This document shows, piece after piece, positions 45,351 to 56,318 of a stretch of 64,000 bases of DNA. The notes beneath the pieces are model-generated. The model ran no database searches and had not been told where the DNA came from. It worked only from the letters and a program-made list of their open reading frames with translations. A program made the position numbers and the translations under genes. The stretch comes from Albifimbria verrucaria (lineage: Eukaryota; Ascomycota; Sordariomycetes; Hypocreales; Stachybotryaceae): the NCBI GenBank assembly GCA_020081605.1, contig JAHREC010000011.1:372001-436000 (forward strand), read 5' to 3'. Within the stretch, counting starts at the first letter, position 1. The number at the start of each line of letters is the position of its first letter.

Positions 45351-46904
45351 ATGGCAGGTAGCATTGAACAGAAACCACATGACAATTTTGTCGAGTCTTC
45401 AACTGATCCTGTTGAAAAAGTCATCAAGGGTGATGAAGCCGCAGATTATTCGGGTGCAGTCAGAAAGACGGATCCTGAAGAGATTCGTCTAGTCCGAAAG
45501 CTCGATTTACGAATCATGCCAACACTTTGGGCTATGTACTTTCTCAACTATGTGAGAACTTCGCGCAGTGATCGAAATCAAGTCTAACAGATTGACTCTA
45601 TAGTTGGACCGTAATGCTATTGCTCAGGCACGGTTGAATAATCTTGAGGAGCACCTCGGCCTGAAAGGGACCCAATACAACACTTGCATCTCCATCCTTT
45701 TCGTTGGGTAAGCTTGAACCATGCGCTTACAATGCGAATTCTGACAGTGTCCCAGTTACCTTCTTATGCAGATTCCTCCAATATGCTCATTTCTTCGAAA
45801 TACGTTCGTCCTTCGATTTATATGGCGGTCTGCATGATGCTCTGGGCCGTTGTGTCAGCTTGCACTGCACTGGCGAAGGATTATACTGGCTTGGTCCTCA
45901 CGCGCTTCTTCCTAGGAATCACTGAGGCCCCGTTCTATCCTGGTGCTCTATATCTTCTCTCAATCTTCTATACTCGCAAGGAGATTGCTACGCGACTGTC
46001 GATCCTTTACTCCGGCAACATCTTCGCGACTTCTTTCTCCGGCCTCATCGCAGCAGCTACTTTCAACACAATCGATGGTGCTCATGGTCTTTATGGATGG
46101 CAATGGCTATTCATCATTGAAGGCATCCTAACTTTTGCGATTGCAATCATTGGAATGTTTACTCTGGCTGACAGCCCACTGACTACCCGGTGGTTGACAC
46201 CTGAGGAGCGGCAGCTTGCTCATGACCGCATGGTGAAGGACACTGTGGGTTTACAGGAGAGTAAGGGTGCTAGAGCAGGATTTGCTCAAGCAGTCCGAGA
46301 CCCAAGACTCTGGTTACTCTGCTTTATCCAAAACATGCACCTCTCTGCCTGCTCCTTCAACAATTTCTTTCCCACAGTGGTTGGGTCTCTCGGGTTCAAC
46401 AAGACAATTACGCTTGTTCTGACCTGTCCACCATACCTCGTGTCAGGATTCTTTGGCTACCTTGCCGGACTCTCCTCCGGAAAACACAATGAGCGAACCT
46501 GGCATATTACGGTCTGCATGAGCATCGCACTCATTGGATATATCATCTCCTGCGCTACGTTGAACACGCCTGCTCGTTACATTGCGTGCTTCTTGTTCGC
46601 CAGTGGTGCATATGCAGTCAACTCCATGATTCTTGGATGGGTCTCGGCTACCTTAGGCTCAACACCAGAGAAGAAATCCGTCAGCCTTTCGATCGTCAAT
46701 GTGATTGCTAATGCTTCTTACATTTACACGGCATACTTGTACCCAGAAAGCGACGGACCACGGTATCTGATTGGTATGGCGAGCAATGCTGCCTTTGCAA
46801 CAATGTGCATCGCAGGGACCTGGGTCCTAAGAATTTGGCTTGTTAAATCCAACAAGCAGCTTGATAGAGCTGGCAATACGAATGTTGCCCGATACGCCTA
46901 TTAA
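45351..46904 (+). CDS. MFS transporter, anion:cation symporter (tartrate-permease-like)
   Basis: Twelve-span ACS-family transporter, the family that contains bacterial tartrate permease TtuB and fungal Dal5. Exons 45351-45551, 45604-45707 and 45756-46904. Landmarks: LVRKLDLRIMPTLWAMYFLNY, LDRNAIAQARLNNLEEHLGL, YVRPSIYMAVCMMLWAVVSACTAL, RFFLGITEAPFYPGALYLLS, YTRKEIATRLSILYSGN, GWQWLFIIEGILT and TLGSTPEKKSVSLSIVN. One base is missing near 45775-45779 (LLMQIP-SNMLISSKYVRPS). It lies immediately downstream of the glycerate kinase on the same strand, so uptake of the pathway substrate is the natural job. Substrate specificity is inferred from context. Confidence 0.92.
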
Positions 46905-47164
46905 ACTAGATATATTGAATAGTACTAGGCACTGAAACGTACTCTTATGCATTCTTTTTAGCCTCAAGCGTAGATTCTCACGCAGCCTATAGAATGACGT
47001 TGCGAAGACGATGAGAACAGCGAGGCGCTTCATCGTTTCGATGTACCCAATTATGACCTCTGCCGTGAGGGTCGATGTACAATGTCTCTAACATTGAAGA
47101 GCTGTAAAGGGTATAGACTGGTCCAAGCCCCTTAAATGAATGAATGCTTTGGTCCTGCTTCGTT

Positions 47165-49389
47165 TCATGTAAGATAGTTCCAGGTCGGATCAATTGAAGC
47201 GTCAAATTCGGCGGCAACAAGGAACGGATTGTCAATCGCGCTGAAGGAACTGGCAAAGATCTGATCGTACCACATCATAGGTTGCTGTCCATCTGCCAGC
47301 TCAACGTTGCCCATTTCATCAGATGCTTGAGGCCAAAAACTCGAAGGGCTTGAGGGGCCTTGATTACGAACGACATCAACGGGGTCACTTTGGTAGACCT
47401 GGTTTTGTGAAGCTCGTGCAGTAGGCGTTGATAGTCGGTTCCAATTCATGTCGTTGGGCGTAGAAACGGTTTCTGTGGCTACCCCTGGAGTATTTCTGTC
47501 ATCAACCTCAATTGGATTTGGAGCATGTGGTGTCTGATTGGGAACAATCGCTTGTAGGCTTCTTTCACCTTCGCGTCCAATTCCAGTTACTATGCGTTGC
47601 CGTTTCGGGTGTGTAGGCTGGGACCCAATCTCTTGCGCCTGCTGTTCTGATGCAGCCCCAATCCGATCCACTGTAGGATGAGGCCCATTGTGAGAGCTGG
47701 AAACCTCTTTGATGGCTGATATCAACTCGTCAACAGCTCCTTGCAGTGTTCCGGCCAGCGAGTGCCTCGCATGGCCAGATGATCAAGCATTTCTTTACTA
47801 GCTTTGACGTTTCTTATGGAGGTTAGTATCTGATAGCTCGGCAAACGAGAAGATGAGGCCTCTTACCTGAGAGTGCTGTCCAGGGAACCTGCCCCTCACA
47901 TGCTGCATGGATGAGCACAAACGCACTGATCCATACTGCATAGGTAAGGGATGGCCATATTAACGGCTTCGAGAGCCCTGCTCCTGGCAGGCCGGAATCT
48001 ATACGAAAACTTCTTCTATATCGTCTAAAGAGGATGCATATAGATTTGGCAGCGGAAGCGCAAGACTGAAATGCGGAAGCATAAGAGATGCTGACAGATT
48101 CAGTCGCTAGACTTGGGCGATTCAAGCCAATAACAGACTCGTACTGTAGGACCGAGAGCATCACTCTGTGGCAAGGGTTGATAGTGACTTGGTCACCTAC
48201 TTCGTCTTCGCTTGCATCCTCAGATCCACCATCATCCTCTACAATTTCTTGTATATCATTTGCCCATTTTGCTAATTCTGTCTGCACAAATGCGGCCCTG
48301 TCGGCTGTATCATGGCGTTTTAAGATGGATTTGTTTCGCAATTCCAAGATTAGTCCTCGGATGCGGGCATGCTTGGCCACATGAGTGAGTAAAACAAGCC
48401 TCTTCACGTCTTCTGCACCCTTAGATTCACTGTGCTGCTCTTCCCTGGATAACAAACATCCACGTCGTCATCCTGGATGTCAAGAGGAGACCAAGAAACT
48501 GGCAAAGCATCCTTTCCAGGATATATATGCACCAGAAGACACGTCGTCTCATAATGGCAACTTGGGGCGTAAAGAACGGAAACCGTGCAGGACAGCGATG
48601 CAGGCCTAGATGGAAGGCCATGCGGACAATCAGCCCGCCCAGTCGTGATGCCGCATTCAGTCGTAACATTGAAGTGAGGAACAGCTGAATTGCCAAGGCG
48701 GCTTGGGTTGCTCGTATCGACGCTGGGTATTTGAGAGCAAATTGTGAACTGGTGACAGCTTCCTCAATGTCTTGAAAAATGAAGCACGAAGGTATGCGCT
48801 TTTTGAAAGGTAAACTTTGTCGGCTATCGGCGAGCGAAATCGACAAAACCGATTTGACAATCACCAAATCCAAAGGGTCCATGGAATTGATACCATCTTT
48901 GGAAATCGTTTCGAAGCTTCGCAGGATATCTGGACCATGAAGAAAAGGGAGAGGTGGATGCCACAGCTCGAAATAGTTTTTAGACCATTCAATGAAATCT
49001 TGGAAAGCGGCTTGTCCATAGGCTTCTGACTCAGTTGGAACTACCTCTTCAGGCCTCCAAAGTCCTTGGCCTTGGGAACGTCCATTCGCCTCGTCTTCTT
49101 CCAGTTGATCGTCTTCGCCTGGGACCAAATCGCTTTTGGCTCTGGCCTGCGTTCTCAAAGCTGATTTCCTCGCCAATCTCAAGTAGACAGCCCGTATGTA
49201 GAAGATTCCACTACTGCTTCCAATAAAACAGGGCACATCATGCTCACCCGAATCTCGCATTAAGCCGTATTCTCGGGCCGGTTGTGACCCCGAGATGGAT
49301 CGCTTTCGTCTCAGGGCTTCAGGAGGATACGCGGGCGTGGAAGACGTCGCCGTATCGGAAGCGCTGTAAGGGGACTGCTGAGCAGCCAT
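47165..49389 (-). CDS. Fungal_trans (middle homology region) transcription factor without a visible Zn cluster
   Basis: Regulator with the fungal-specific transcription factor domain (PF04082): FIGSSSGIFYIRAV, FELWHPPLPFLHGPDIL, RATQAALAIQLFLTSML, GGLIVRMAFHLGLHRCP, MRRRVFWCIYILERMLCQ-LGLPLDIQDDDVDVCYPG, and TYAVWISAFVLIHAACEG. Exons 49389-47867 and 47812-47165. The ATG at 49389 is followed by a Ser/Pro-rich start and LRRKRS; no CX2CX6C cluster is found in frame. Four single-base corrections are needed: about 48484-48489, CCC 48443-48445, 47809-47813 and 47739-47742. Head-to-head with the Zn2Cys6 gene at 49644, 254 bases apart. Its place beside the tartrate genes makes it a candidate pathway regulator. 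Confidence 0.85.
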
Positions 49390-49518
49390 GATTGCTGACC
49401 AAACACATTTACATGCTGAAGCACTTATTCAAGTTCTTAGTAAACCCGCACAATGACATGACTGCTTGCATATGGATGATGAGTGAGAAGTCTATCAGTT
49501 AGTGAACCTAACGATATT

Positions 49519-49526
49519 CGGACAAA
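49519..49526 (+). promoter_or_regulatory. CGGACAAA element between the two regulator genes
   Basis: In the 254-base shared promoter of the head-to-head regulators. Same sequence as the site at 45111-45118 read on the minus strand, which would allow autoregulation. Confidence 0.35.
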
Positions 49527-49643
49527 CGAAACTCCGGTGTGGGGTTGAGATCTCCTTCAACCACATTTAGAGCGTCTAGGATCGTCGACGTAAGCTGTCA
49601 GAACACTGTGGTGTAGTGGTGGATTGAAAGTGAGTTGGAATCA

Positions 49644-50465
49644 ATGGCTGCAAATACTGACTCACAGTTGAGTCCCATAGCCTGCAGTCTCTGTCGGCAG
49701 AAGAAACGCAGGGTGCGTGATCTCCCAGCACCATGCCTAACTATTCTCCCCATGACTCCATCTAATGGCTAGTCGCAGTGCAATCGTCGTTTGTCAGTCT
49801 TCTCCTGACATATACTGATTGTATTGCTGGTAGCTGTGGCCACTAACTCACCGTCCTGTGACAGTCCGTGGTGTTCCCAATGCCGCAATGAGCCAGAAAG
49901 ATGCCACTATCCTGATCAAAACAAAAGGTTTGCTGCAATTAAAATCTGTAGTACTTACATAAAATAACTAAAAATTAGGGGCATTCCAATTGGGTTCATA
50001 AATCGACTTGAAGCTCGCCTGTTGGAAACCGAGAGCGCTCTCTATCAAGTCTTACAGAATACGAATATGTCAGCAAGCGTTGAGCCAAGGTCGTTAGAAC
50101 ATACTGATAAAAGCAAGTCACAACGATTGGAAGAATGGGAGACTCTGCCGCTGAAATCTTTGGATGATATACAAAAATGGTATTCTTACAAAGCAGGGCA
50201 GAAAACAACATTTATGAACTCCATCCATACACAGCCAGATCTAAGGCCAAACTATAACCAGGAATCTGTGTCTGGTGTTTCGGATACAATCCATGTTTCT
50301 GAAACTTCGAACACCTCACAGATAACGGATGATATCATCCATGTTGATGAATCGTCAGCACTGATGGATAGAGAGGAAGCCTTTGATATTTCCGATCAGA
50401 CGCCAATAGAAGTTGTAACCCAGGCCAGGGCATTGGAGGAAGAAAATCCAGATCTATATTTCTAA
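49644..50465 (+). CDS. Short Zn2Cys6 DNA-binding protein
   Basis: Four exons: 49644-49712, 49779-49796, 49865-49927, 49978-50465. The product is about 210 residues. The cluster reads C-SL-C-RQKKRR-C-(8)-C-SQ-C-RNEPER-C, i.e. CX2CX6CX8CX2CX6C, followed by YPDQNKRGIPIGFINRLEARLLETE, a linker and coiled coil typical of these factors, then KSQRLEEWETLPL and an acidic tail. One base appears to be missing at the exon 2/3 junction (about 49865). No fungal_trans domain follows before the stop at 50465, so the protein binds DNA but lacks the usual regulatory half. The ATG at 49644 is in frame with the first cysteine. Confidence 0.75.
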
Positions 50466-50892
50466 TCTTGACCGCCTTTCTCTTCTCAGAGTATAATACT
50501 TTGCTATATTCCGACCGCAGAATTTCTACGACCATATAACGTGCATAGATCCACAATGCTTGACGTTACAATTGAAGCTCTTCTGCAATGAATACACCAA
50601 GGTATACCACTGTATGTTTTAGTCGAGGCCTATATTTCTTTTTCTCGAAGAGGTAGTTTGGCGAGATGGGAGTCATATCATCATTTGAAAACAAAAGGGA
50701 GGATACGAAACGATAGTATTATGCTTGTCACTAGTACTCAACCCAATCATACCTTGGCGAAAGATAACTATTTTGGAAATTCTTTGTACATCCAACAAAC
50801 CCCTGTGAGTATCCTCCACCTACTGACACTCTCTTTAGCGCGTCATGCCATTCAGCCTTGGCTGATTGTCGGTCTTCGATTAAGGATGCTTC
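50466..50892. other. Intergenic, no gene recognised
   Basis: Convergent 3' flanks of the Zn2Cys6 and DUF4360 genes. Confidence 0.5.
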
Positions 50893-51537
50893 TCAGCAAG
50901 CTCGCCAGATGATGCCCGTTTCCATCACATTTGAAACATCCTCAACGCCCAATTCTCCGTGGCCGTTTACATTAGTACTGGTGAGTGAAACACGGTTATT
51001 AATGTTTAGGATGCTACTCGAGTTACACGGTGACCAAATAGCATCGGTCTCATTAACATATTGTCGAATGGTGAAAACATCCCCCATGGCCCACTGAGGT
51101 CCGCTCAACAGAAACTTGAGGCTCACAAAAGCGTCAGCAGAGCTGCTAAAATAGTATGTGTTTAACATTGCAGCTGTGACATTCTTCTCAAGTATAGCAA
51201 AGCCATGCCAGAGGCTCTCAACAACTGCATACTGCCAACCGTCTGGTTTCTCCATGCTGAGATGCAATTGGCAGTTTTTAGTACGAGCTGATATAGGCAG
51301 GCCAGGTGTTCCAATTTCCACTCGAAATGAATCGAAAGAAAAAGTAAACCGAGAACGGTCGCTTGAGAAATACGTGGAGACTGAGTTTGGAGGGCAGCCA
51401 TTGCCACTAAAAGAGGCATTGAGGATTTTAACCAACGATGGGTCAGGACTGAGTAAAGTGTCTCTTGTGTTGCTTGGTCCAGCGGCGCAACATCTGATGG
51501 CTGACGCAATAACAAGATATAGACGAGTCAAATACAT
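50893..51537 (-). CDS. DUF4360 secreted protein
   Basis: Intact single-exon gene, 214 residues. Start taken as the ATG at 51537 (MYLTRLYLVIASAIRCCAAG), which begins with a signal peptide. Cysteines at GCPPNS, KNCQLHL, WSPCNSS and WRAC, plus FRVEIGTPGLPIS, ESLWHGFAIL, FSSSADAFVSLKF and ILNINNRVSLTSTN, follow the order of the fungal DUF4360 family. These small secreted proteins have no known biochemical activity. It ends in WRAC, close to the usual family end, so it looks complete. Confidence 0.75.
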   Translation of the reverse strand: MYLTRLYLVIASAIRCCAAGPSNTRDTLLSPDPSLVKILNASFSGNGCPPNSVSTYFSSDRSRFTFSFDSFRVEIGTPGLPISARTKNCQLHLSMEKPDGWQYAVVESLWHGFAILEKNVTAAMLNTYYFSSSADAFVSLKFLLSGPQWAMGDVFTIRQYVNETDAIWSPCNSSSILNINNRVSLTSTNVNGHGELGVEDVSNVMETGIIWRAC

Positions 51538-52025
51538 GGTGGACAACGTTCATGTAAAATAATAAAAACACAAAATCGTGGCCGTATGCAGTGTTATGTG
51601 TGAGGTTGAGCCAAAGTCGATACCACCATCACATAGGTATACTAAGTTGATCAGGTCAAATGCGGGATGAGACTCGAAGCACTGCGTAGTTTTATAGGGC
51701 TGTGTGCTAAATTTATACCTGTGCCAGCAACATCTCAATAGTCTCTCGAGACCATCGTCTTTGACCAAAGTGCGACATTCTGTGGATGCACCTTATAGTA
51801 GAGAGACCCAATACAGCAGGTTGGACTTTAAGCGCTCAACCAGGTCTCTTTTCAATAAATATTTAATTTACCCCTCACTTTATCCATATTAATTGTGGCA
51901 TCCAACTGAATTGCAGAGCACTTTTCTGGATCCGTAAGCTCACCGCATACTTTCAGAACCCCGCAAATATGAAAGCCGATAGAAGTAAGAGGAAAACCAA
52001 TAAGACGAGCTACAACTGATATGAA
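51538..52025. other. Intergenic, no gene recognised
   Basis: About 490 bases, promoter of the DUF4360 gene and 3' flank of the hydrolase. Nothing else recognised. Confidence 0.5.
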
Positions 52026-52859
52026 TCACCCCATCCTCGCCTTTGAGTCATCACCTTGCCCGCTACTTGTGGATGCTACGTGTGCTCGGGCGAGGGATCC
52101 ATATGAGGGCACATATTCGTCCATCCAAGGAAGAACTTCTGCTGCACCGGGGTATTTCTCCAATCACGCATCATTTCCATACAGATGGCCAGAGCATCTA
52201 GAACATGGACCCCAGCAGCATGCATCCGGTTGTATGCATGGTTCGATGCTTCTTTGTCTGCTGAAGCTGAACCATTGATGTTGGCCCAAACATCATAGCC
52301 ATCTGCACGGAGCGACAGGGCCAGGAAAGTCGCGCCTATAAATTGTAAGTGATCAAATTCATCACGTATATGAAACAACTCTGTTGAAAATCTTCTGATG
52401 GGTTACTTACAAACTTCTGTAAGTAGAGCGCCTATTATAACCTGCTTGCGGCCGGTTTTTCTTAGAGCTTTCGAAATTCTGCATTATCAAATGCATTCAC
52501 CTCGCCCGTGCGTCGTATCACGGTAACTTGTGGGTGCATCTCCTTTATCTCTCTAATGATTGGGCCATTGGGACCCTTGTCATCAGTAGTAGTAAGGATT
52601 ATAGGAATGTTGAATAAGTTGGCAAGTGAGGAGTGGCAAAGCAGTCCCGATTTCAGCTTTTGTGGCAGTATGTCACGGGCGAGGTTGAAAAGGCCTTCTT
52701 GATAATCCACGGCAACAAGTACCTAACATTGAGTCAGCTAATTAGAAGGTCATTATAATTGACAGGTGATCTGACAGCATTGTCGATATTTAGCCTGGTA
52801 TAAGGCATTGGAGGAGGCAAGCTATTCTGTGAGTCCTGGAGTGCGTTTGTGCTTGTCAT
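52026..52859 (-). CDS. Isochorismatase-like cysteine hydrolase (YcaC type)
   Basis: Cys-dependent hydrolase fold. Exons 52859-52776, 52722-52411 and 52335-52026. Landmarks: AVDYQEGLFNLARDI with the catalytic Asp, ILTTTDDKGPNGPI, GEVNAFDN, RKQVIIGALLTEVCATFLALSL with the nucleophile Cys created across intron 2 (T/GC), and ADGYDVWANINGSAS. Two one-base losses: about 52466-52469 (FRKA-LRKTGRK) and GGGG at 52149-52152 (RNTP-GAAEVLPWMDEY). With the second repaired the protein ends at a TGA at 52026, not 52076. Family members act on varied amides and esters; the substrate here is unknown. Confidence 0.85.
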
Positions 52860-53319
52860 GATGAACAAATTTTATGATTGAATTCTGCGTCCGTGCTTGT
52901 CTCTGTATGAAACTATCGTTCTAGGTGCATCTTAAGAGAACCTGCCGTGGCTCTCAATGTGTTTAAATATTAAAATCTCTCAGTGATTTTTCAGTGTAGG
53001 AGTTGAACTTTGAGACTTGTCTGACAGGTGGAGCCCAGAGCGGCATTTGCCAAGAGCCCGACACAGACAGCACAACCCAAACCGGTAACAAATAAACCAA
53101 TTGCCCACATCTTCTATTCGCTGTGGCAACTATGCTGATCCATTTAGGGCTGCTCGGTTGATAGGCATGTCCTTATGGGCTAGATGCTCTAATTCATCGC
53201 ATTTCCTTTTGAGGATAGCATCACATATAAAAGGGCCGGCCATCTCCTTGATCGCAATCATAATGAGACACGAAATGGTTGACTTAAACCACATCATTCA
53301 TCTTCTTTAAAACTTCATC
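52860..53319. other. Divergent promoter region
   Basis: About 460 bases between the isochorismatase-like gene and the alpha/beta hydrolase, which are transcribed away from each other. No additional feature was recognised. Confidence 0.5.
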
Positions 53320-54270
53320 ATGGGCTTTACAGTCGAGCCTGAATTTGCGGCAACGTCCGCAGCGTTTCTCAATCTTCGCCCTGCATCTTCTCCAGCCGTT
53401 GGAGATGTCCAGACTCGCAGGCAGGAATTTTCATCACATTTTAAACCACTATTAGACACACAGTTTCCCAGAATTTCCACAGTTCATTCAAGGGACTACT
53501 GGGCAATATCCGCCGATGGGCATCGCGTCCCCCTTCGGTGGTATTTTAAATCCGGATCCAGTCCTGGATCTGCCATCCTCTTCATTCACAGTGGGGACTC
53601 ATTCTCGGAGACACACCAACATTCGACGGGCTTGTTAACGAATACGTTGATAAATCTGGAGTGCCGTTCCTCTCTGTCGAATATCGCCTCGCCCCAGAAC
53701 ACAAATATCCCAAGGCCTTGGAGGATGTATTCGCTGGCCTTGTTTGGCTTCACACACATGCCGCCGAACTAGGGGTGGACCCTAATCGTATTGGGATCCA
53801 TGGCGAAAGCGCCGGCGGTGGACTCGCGGCAGCCCTCGCAATTCATGCTCGTGATATGCAAGGCCCAGCTATTGCCAAGCAGATCCTTATATATCCTATG
53901 CTTGACGATAGGAACATCAGAGCTGATAGAAATATGGAGCAATTCCTGGTCTGGTCAGCAGCTGACAATGAAACTGGCTGGAATGCGTATCTTGGGAAAA
54001 CAAGCGTGGTAGCGCCAGAGTTCCACCAACAGCGGCTGCAGCACGACTAGAGGACGCAAAAATCTTCCACCGTTGTACATAGAAGTTGGAGTGCTTGATC
54101 TGTTCCGTGATGAAGCCATAGAGCACATGAAGAAGCATCTTCAGGCTGGTGTCACCGTGGAGTTTCACCTGTGGCCGGGAGTACCACATGGGTTTGAATG
54201 GTTTTCTCCTAAGGGCAGGATTGCGTCAGCATCAATGAAAGCGCGGGAGCAGGCCGCCCGGTCAATCTAG
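53320..54270 (+). CDS. Alpha/beta hydrolase (hormone-sensitive lipase family, fold-3)
   Basis: Esterase or lipase acting on small esters. ATG 53320, single exon, about 317 residues after correction. Landmarks: oxyanion region IHSGGLILGDTPTFDG, VEYRLAPEHKYPKALEDV, nucleophile IHGESAGGGLAAAL, YIEVGVLDLFRDEA with the Asp, and GVPHGFEWF with the His. The oxyanion motif usually written HGGG reads HSGG (AGT codon at about 53591). Three one-base losses: GGGG 53593-53596, GGG 53994-53996 and A5 54058-54062. Substrate unknown. Confidence 0.9.
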
Positions 54271-54624
54271 AAAATGACGTAAATCTATGCCATTATTTCA
54301 TGACTTCATTCTCAATATGGTATGTAGTGGCCCTTTGGCCTTTCATTTGCATGATTTCCTATATGCAGGTCTCTATATTCTATCTTAGTTTTCTACTCGA
54401 GACTCTGTTCAACAGAAGAGAGTTTCTCTAATTGTTACCGAACAATTTCTGGTCCAAAATTCCTCGTAACGTCGTCTTACACAGTTCCTAGTGTTACACT
54501 CTTGATATCCTTCAATACTTCGAGGTCAGAGTATTTATTTCAGGAGCTTCGGCTTCCCATACAATACAATAAAATGATCATACTTCCTGAATCTTTATAA
54601 CCGGAGACGTAAAAGCAGATTACT
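54271..54624. other. Intergenic, no gene recognised
   Basis: Convergent 3' flanks of the hydrolase and aquaporin genes. AT-rich, no supported feature. Confidence 0.5.
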
Positions 54625-55733
54625 TCAATCCGATTTAGAGTGCCATGGCGGCGCGATGCCATAAAATACAGCATGAATTATACAGGCAGTGATATCTGCC
54701 ACCCTAAGTAGATCAATCACATCAGCGTCTGAGTCTTATCGTTAGGGCTCTCATAAAGGTAGCAAAGGAGAATCTGAAATGGAAGGGTTTTATTACCAGT
54801 GTATCCAGTGGAATTGGGGAAAGCCACTTCCAACATACGATGCGAAGCAGCGAGCAGGATTTAGACTTGCGCCTCCATAACCGAAGCGAGCGATTGAAGT
54901 ACCGAAAGTGAGCCCACCGAGGGTTAGACCGACCAGAAATGGGGCCAGTGTAGGGCCGATGCTCTGTCTCTGTCTTGGATCAAGCCCGACGCCGAAAGCG
55001 AAGAAAAGCATGATGAGGCACGCCATGAACTCTATCGCAAACGCATCGCTAACAGGCACAATATCCGTATCGATCCAACACCCTCCGACCTTGAAATTTC
55101 TTGAGCCATAGCCAACTCGCAAAAGTAACCCCCAAGAGCAGCCCCAGCTGTCTGGAAGGTTACGTACAACAACGCACGAGGAAGACTTGATAAGCGCGCA
55201 AAGAGCGTCGCAATGGTGATTGCAGGGTTGAGATGAGCGCCCGATACAACACCAAAACAGAAAGTGAATAGTGTCAGATATAGGAAGTTGAGGAAACCAC
55301 CCACAAGTGCCCCAATGAAGGATGCGTTCCCAAAGACACCCCAACGTTGTGTAGGCGCGTCAGGAAACCCTGAGGGAGAAATACTGGCAAAAGCAGTCAA
55401 CCAGACAATCATGAGCGTTCCTAATGGAGTACTTATTGAGTTATGTACACTGTGGCGATTAAAGAGGGTTTTCTTACCGATGCCTTCCATCAAAGCCGAC
55501 TTCCACAATCCAACAGTAAGCAAAGGGTAAAGGTCAAGCGTTTCTTTGAGGCTCATGAGCGGTGCTGCATCAGGGACAAGTTTGAGGAGAGTTTCGTTAG
55601 AGGCACTGCGAGTTATCGCGGTGGCTCCTTGACCACCCAACCTGCCCACGAAGTGTGGAATATCAACTTGGGATTGGGCTAGGCGGGGATCGCCGCCTTG
55701 GTCGAACCTCGGAATGGACGCCTGGTTCTCCAT
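54625..55733 (-). CDS. Aquaporin / aquaglyceroporin (MIP family)
   Basis: Six-span membrane channel for water or small polyols. Start taken as MENQASIPRFDQGG at 55733. Exons 55733-55478, 55431-54797 and 54703-54625. Both half-helix motifs are present: SGAHLNPAITIAT and GGASLNPARCFAS. The small last exon (W/VADITACIIHAVFYGIAPPWHSKSD) restores the final membrane helix and is easily missed. One base is missing in CCCCC at 55129-55133 (GAALGG-LLLRVGYG), and one near the first splice junction. The tartrate-glycerate genes are 9 kb away; a role in glycerol or acid transport is speculative. Confidence 0.92.
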
Positions 55734-56318
55734 GGTATCTTGATCATGACAATACATCTGGTGTGAAGAAGGCTTGGGTGCTGTCCACGGGCTCATCGGG
55801 CATACCCAATGGAAACAATCACTAGATTCCGAAATATCCAGGAATAGAAGGAAGCGTGGTTTGAGCCGCGTTCGGAATTCATGGAGATTACGCTCGTGTG
55901 TTAGCATGAAATTAGCCAATGTGGAACCAGTAGTTGAGTCGGACTTTGCCTAGATGCCATACCATTTTCTAGGGCCGCCGAATGGCCGTGACTGCTCCAC
56001 AAATTAACCTATATCATCCGGCGAAGTTACTGCTTTGAGCCATCACCAAGTAAATATGTGATTTGTAATGGTCATAAGCACAGTGGCTGGAGGATATGTG
56101 TTACGCTGTGGCTCATTTGTGCCACTTCAGTACGGTAATGGGTCTAAGCAAAGAGTTTTTTGCTCTTTGGCATTCTTGCAGGCGACTCAGACGAGTATGG
56201 AGCATCTTTGTTTTGTTAGAAGCAGCATGCAACTGCAATCATGAAAACATCACTTCAACTCTTCTTAAAACATTCTGAATTCTTGGGTCAAATCTGAGTG
56301 AATATGCCGGATAAACAT
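55734..56318. other. Intergenic, no gene recognised
   Basis: About 585 bases: aquaporin promoter and ERG24 3' flank. The frame upstream of the aquaporin ATG stays open to 55919 but begins with TTG. Confidence 0.5.
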
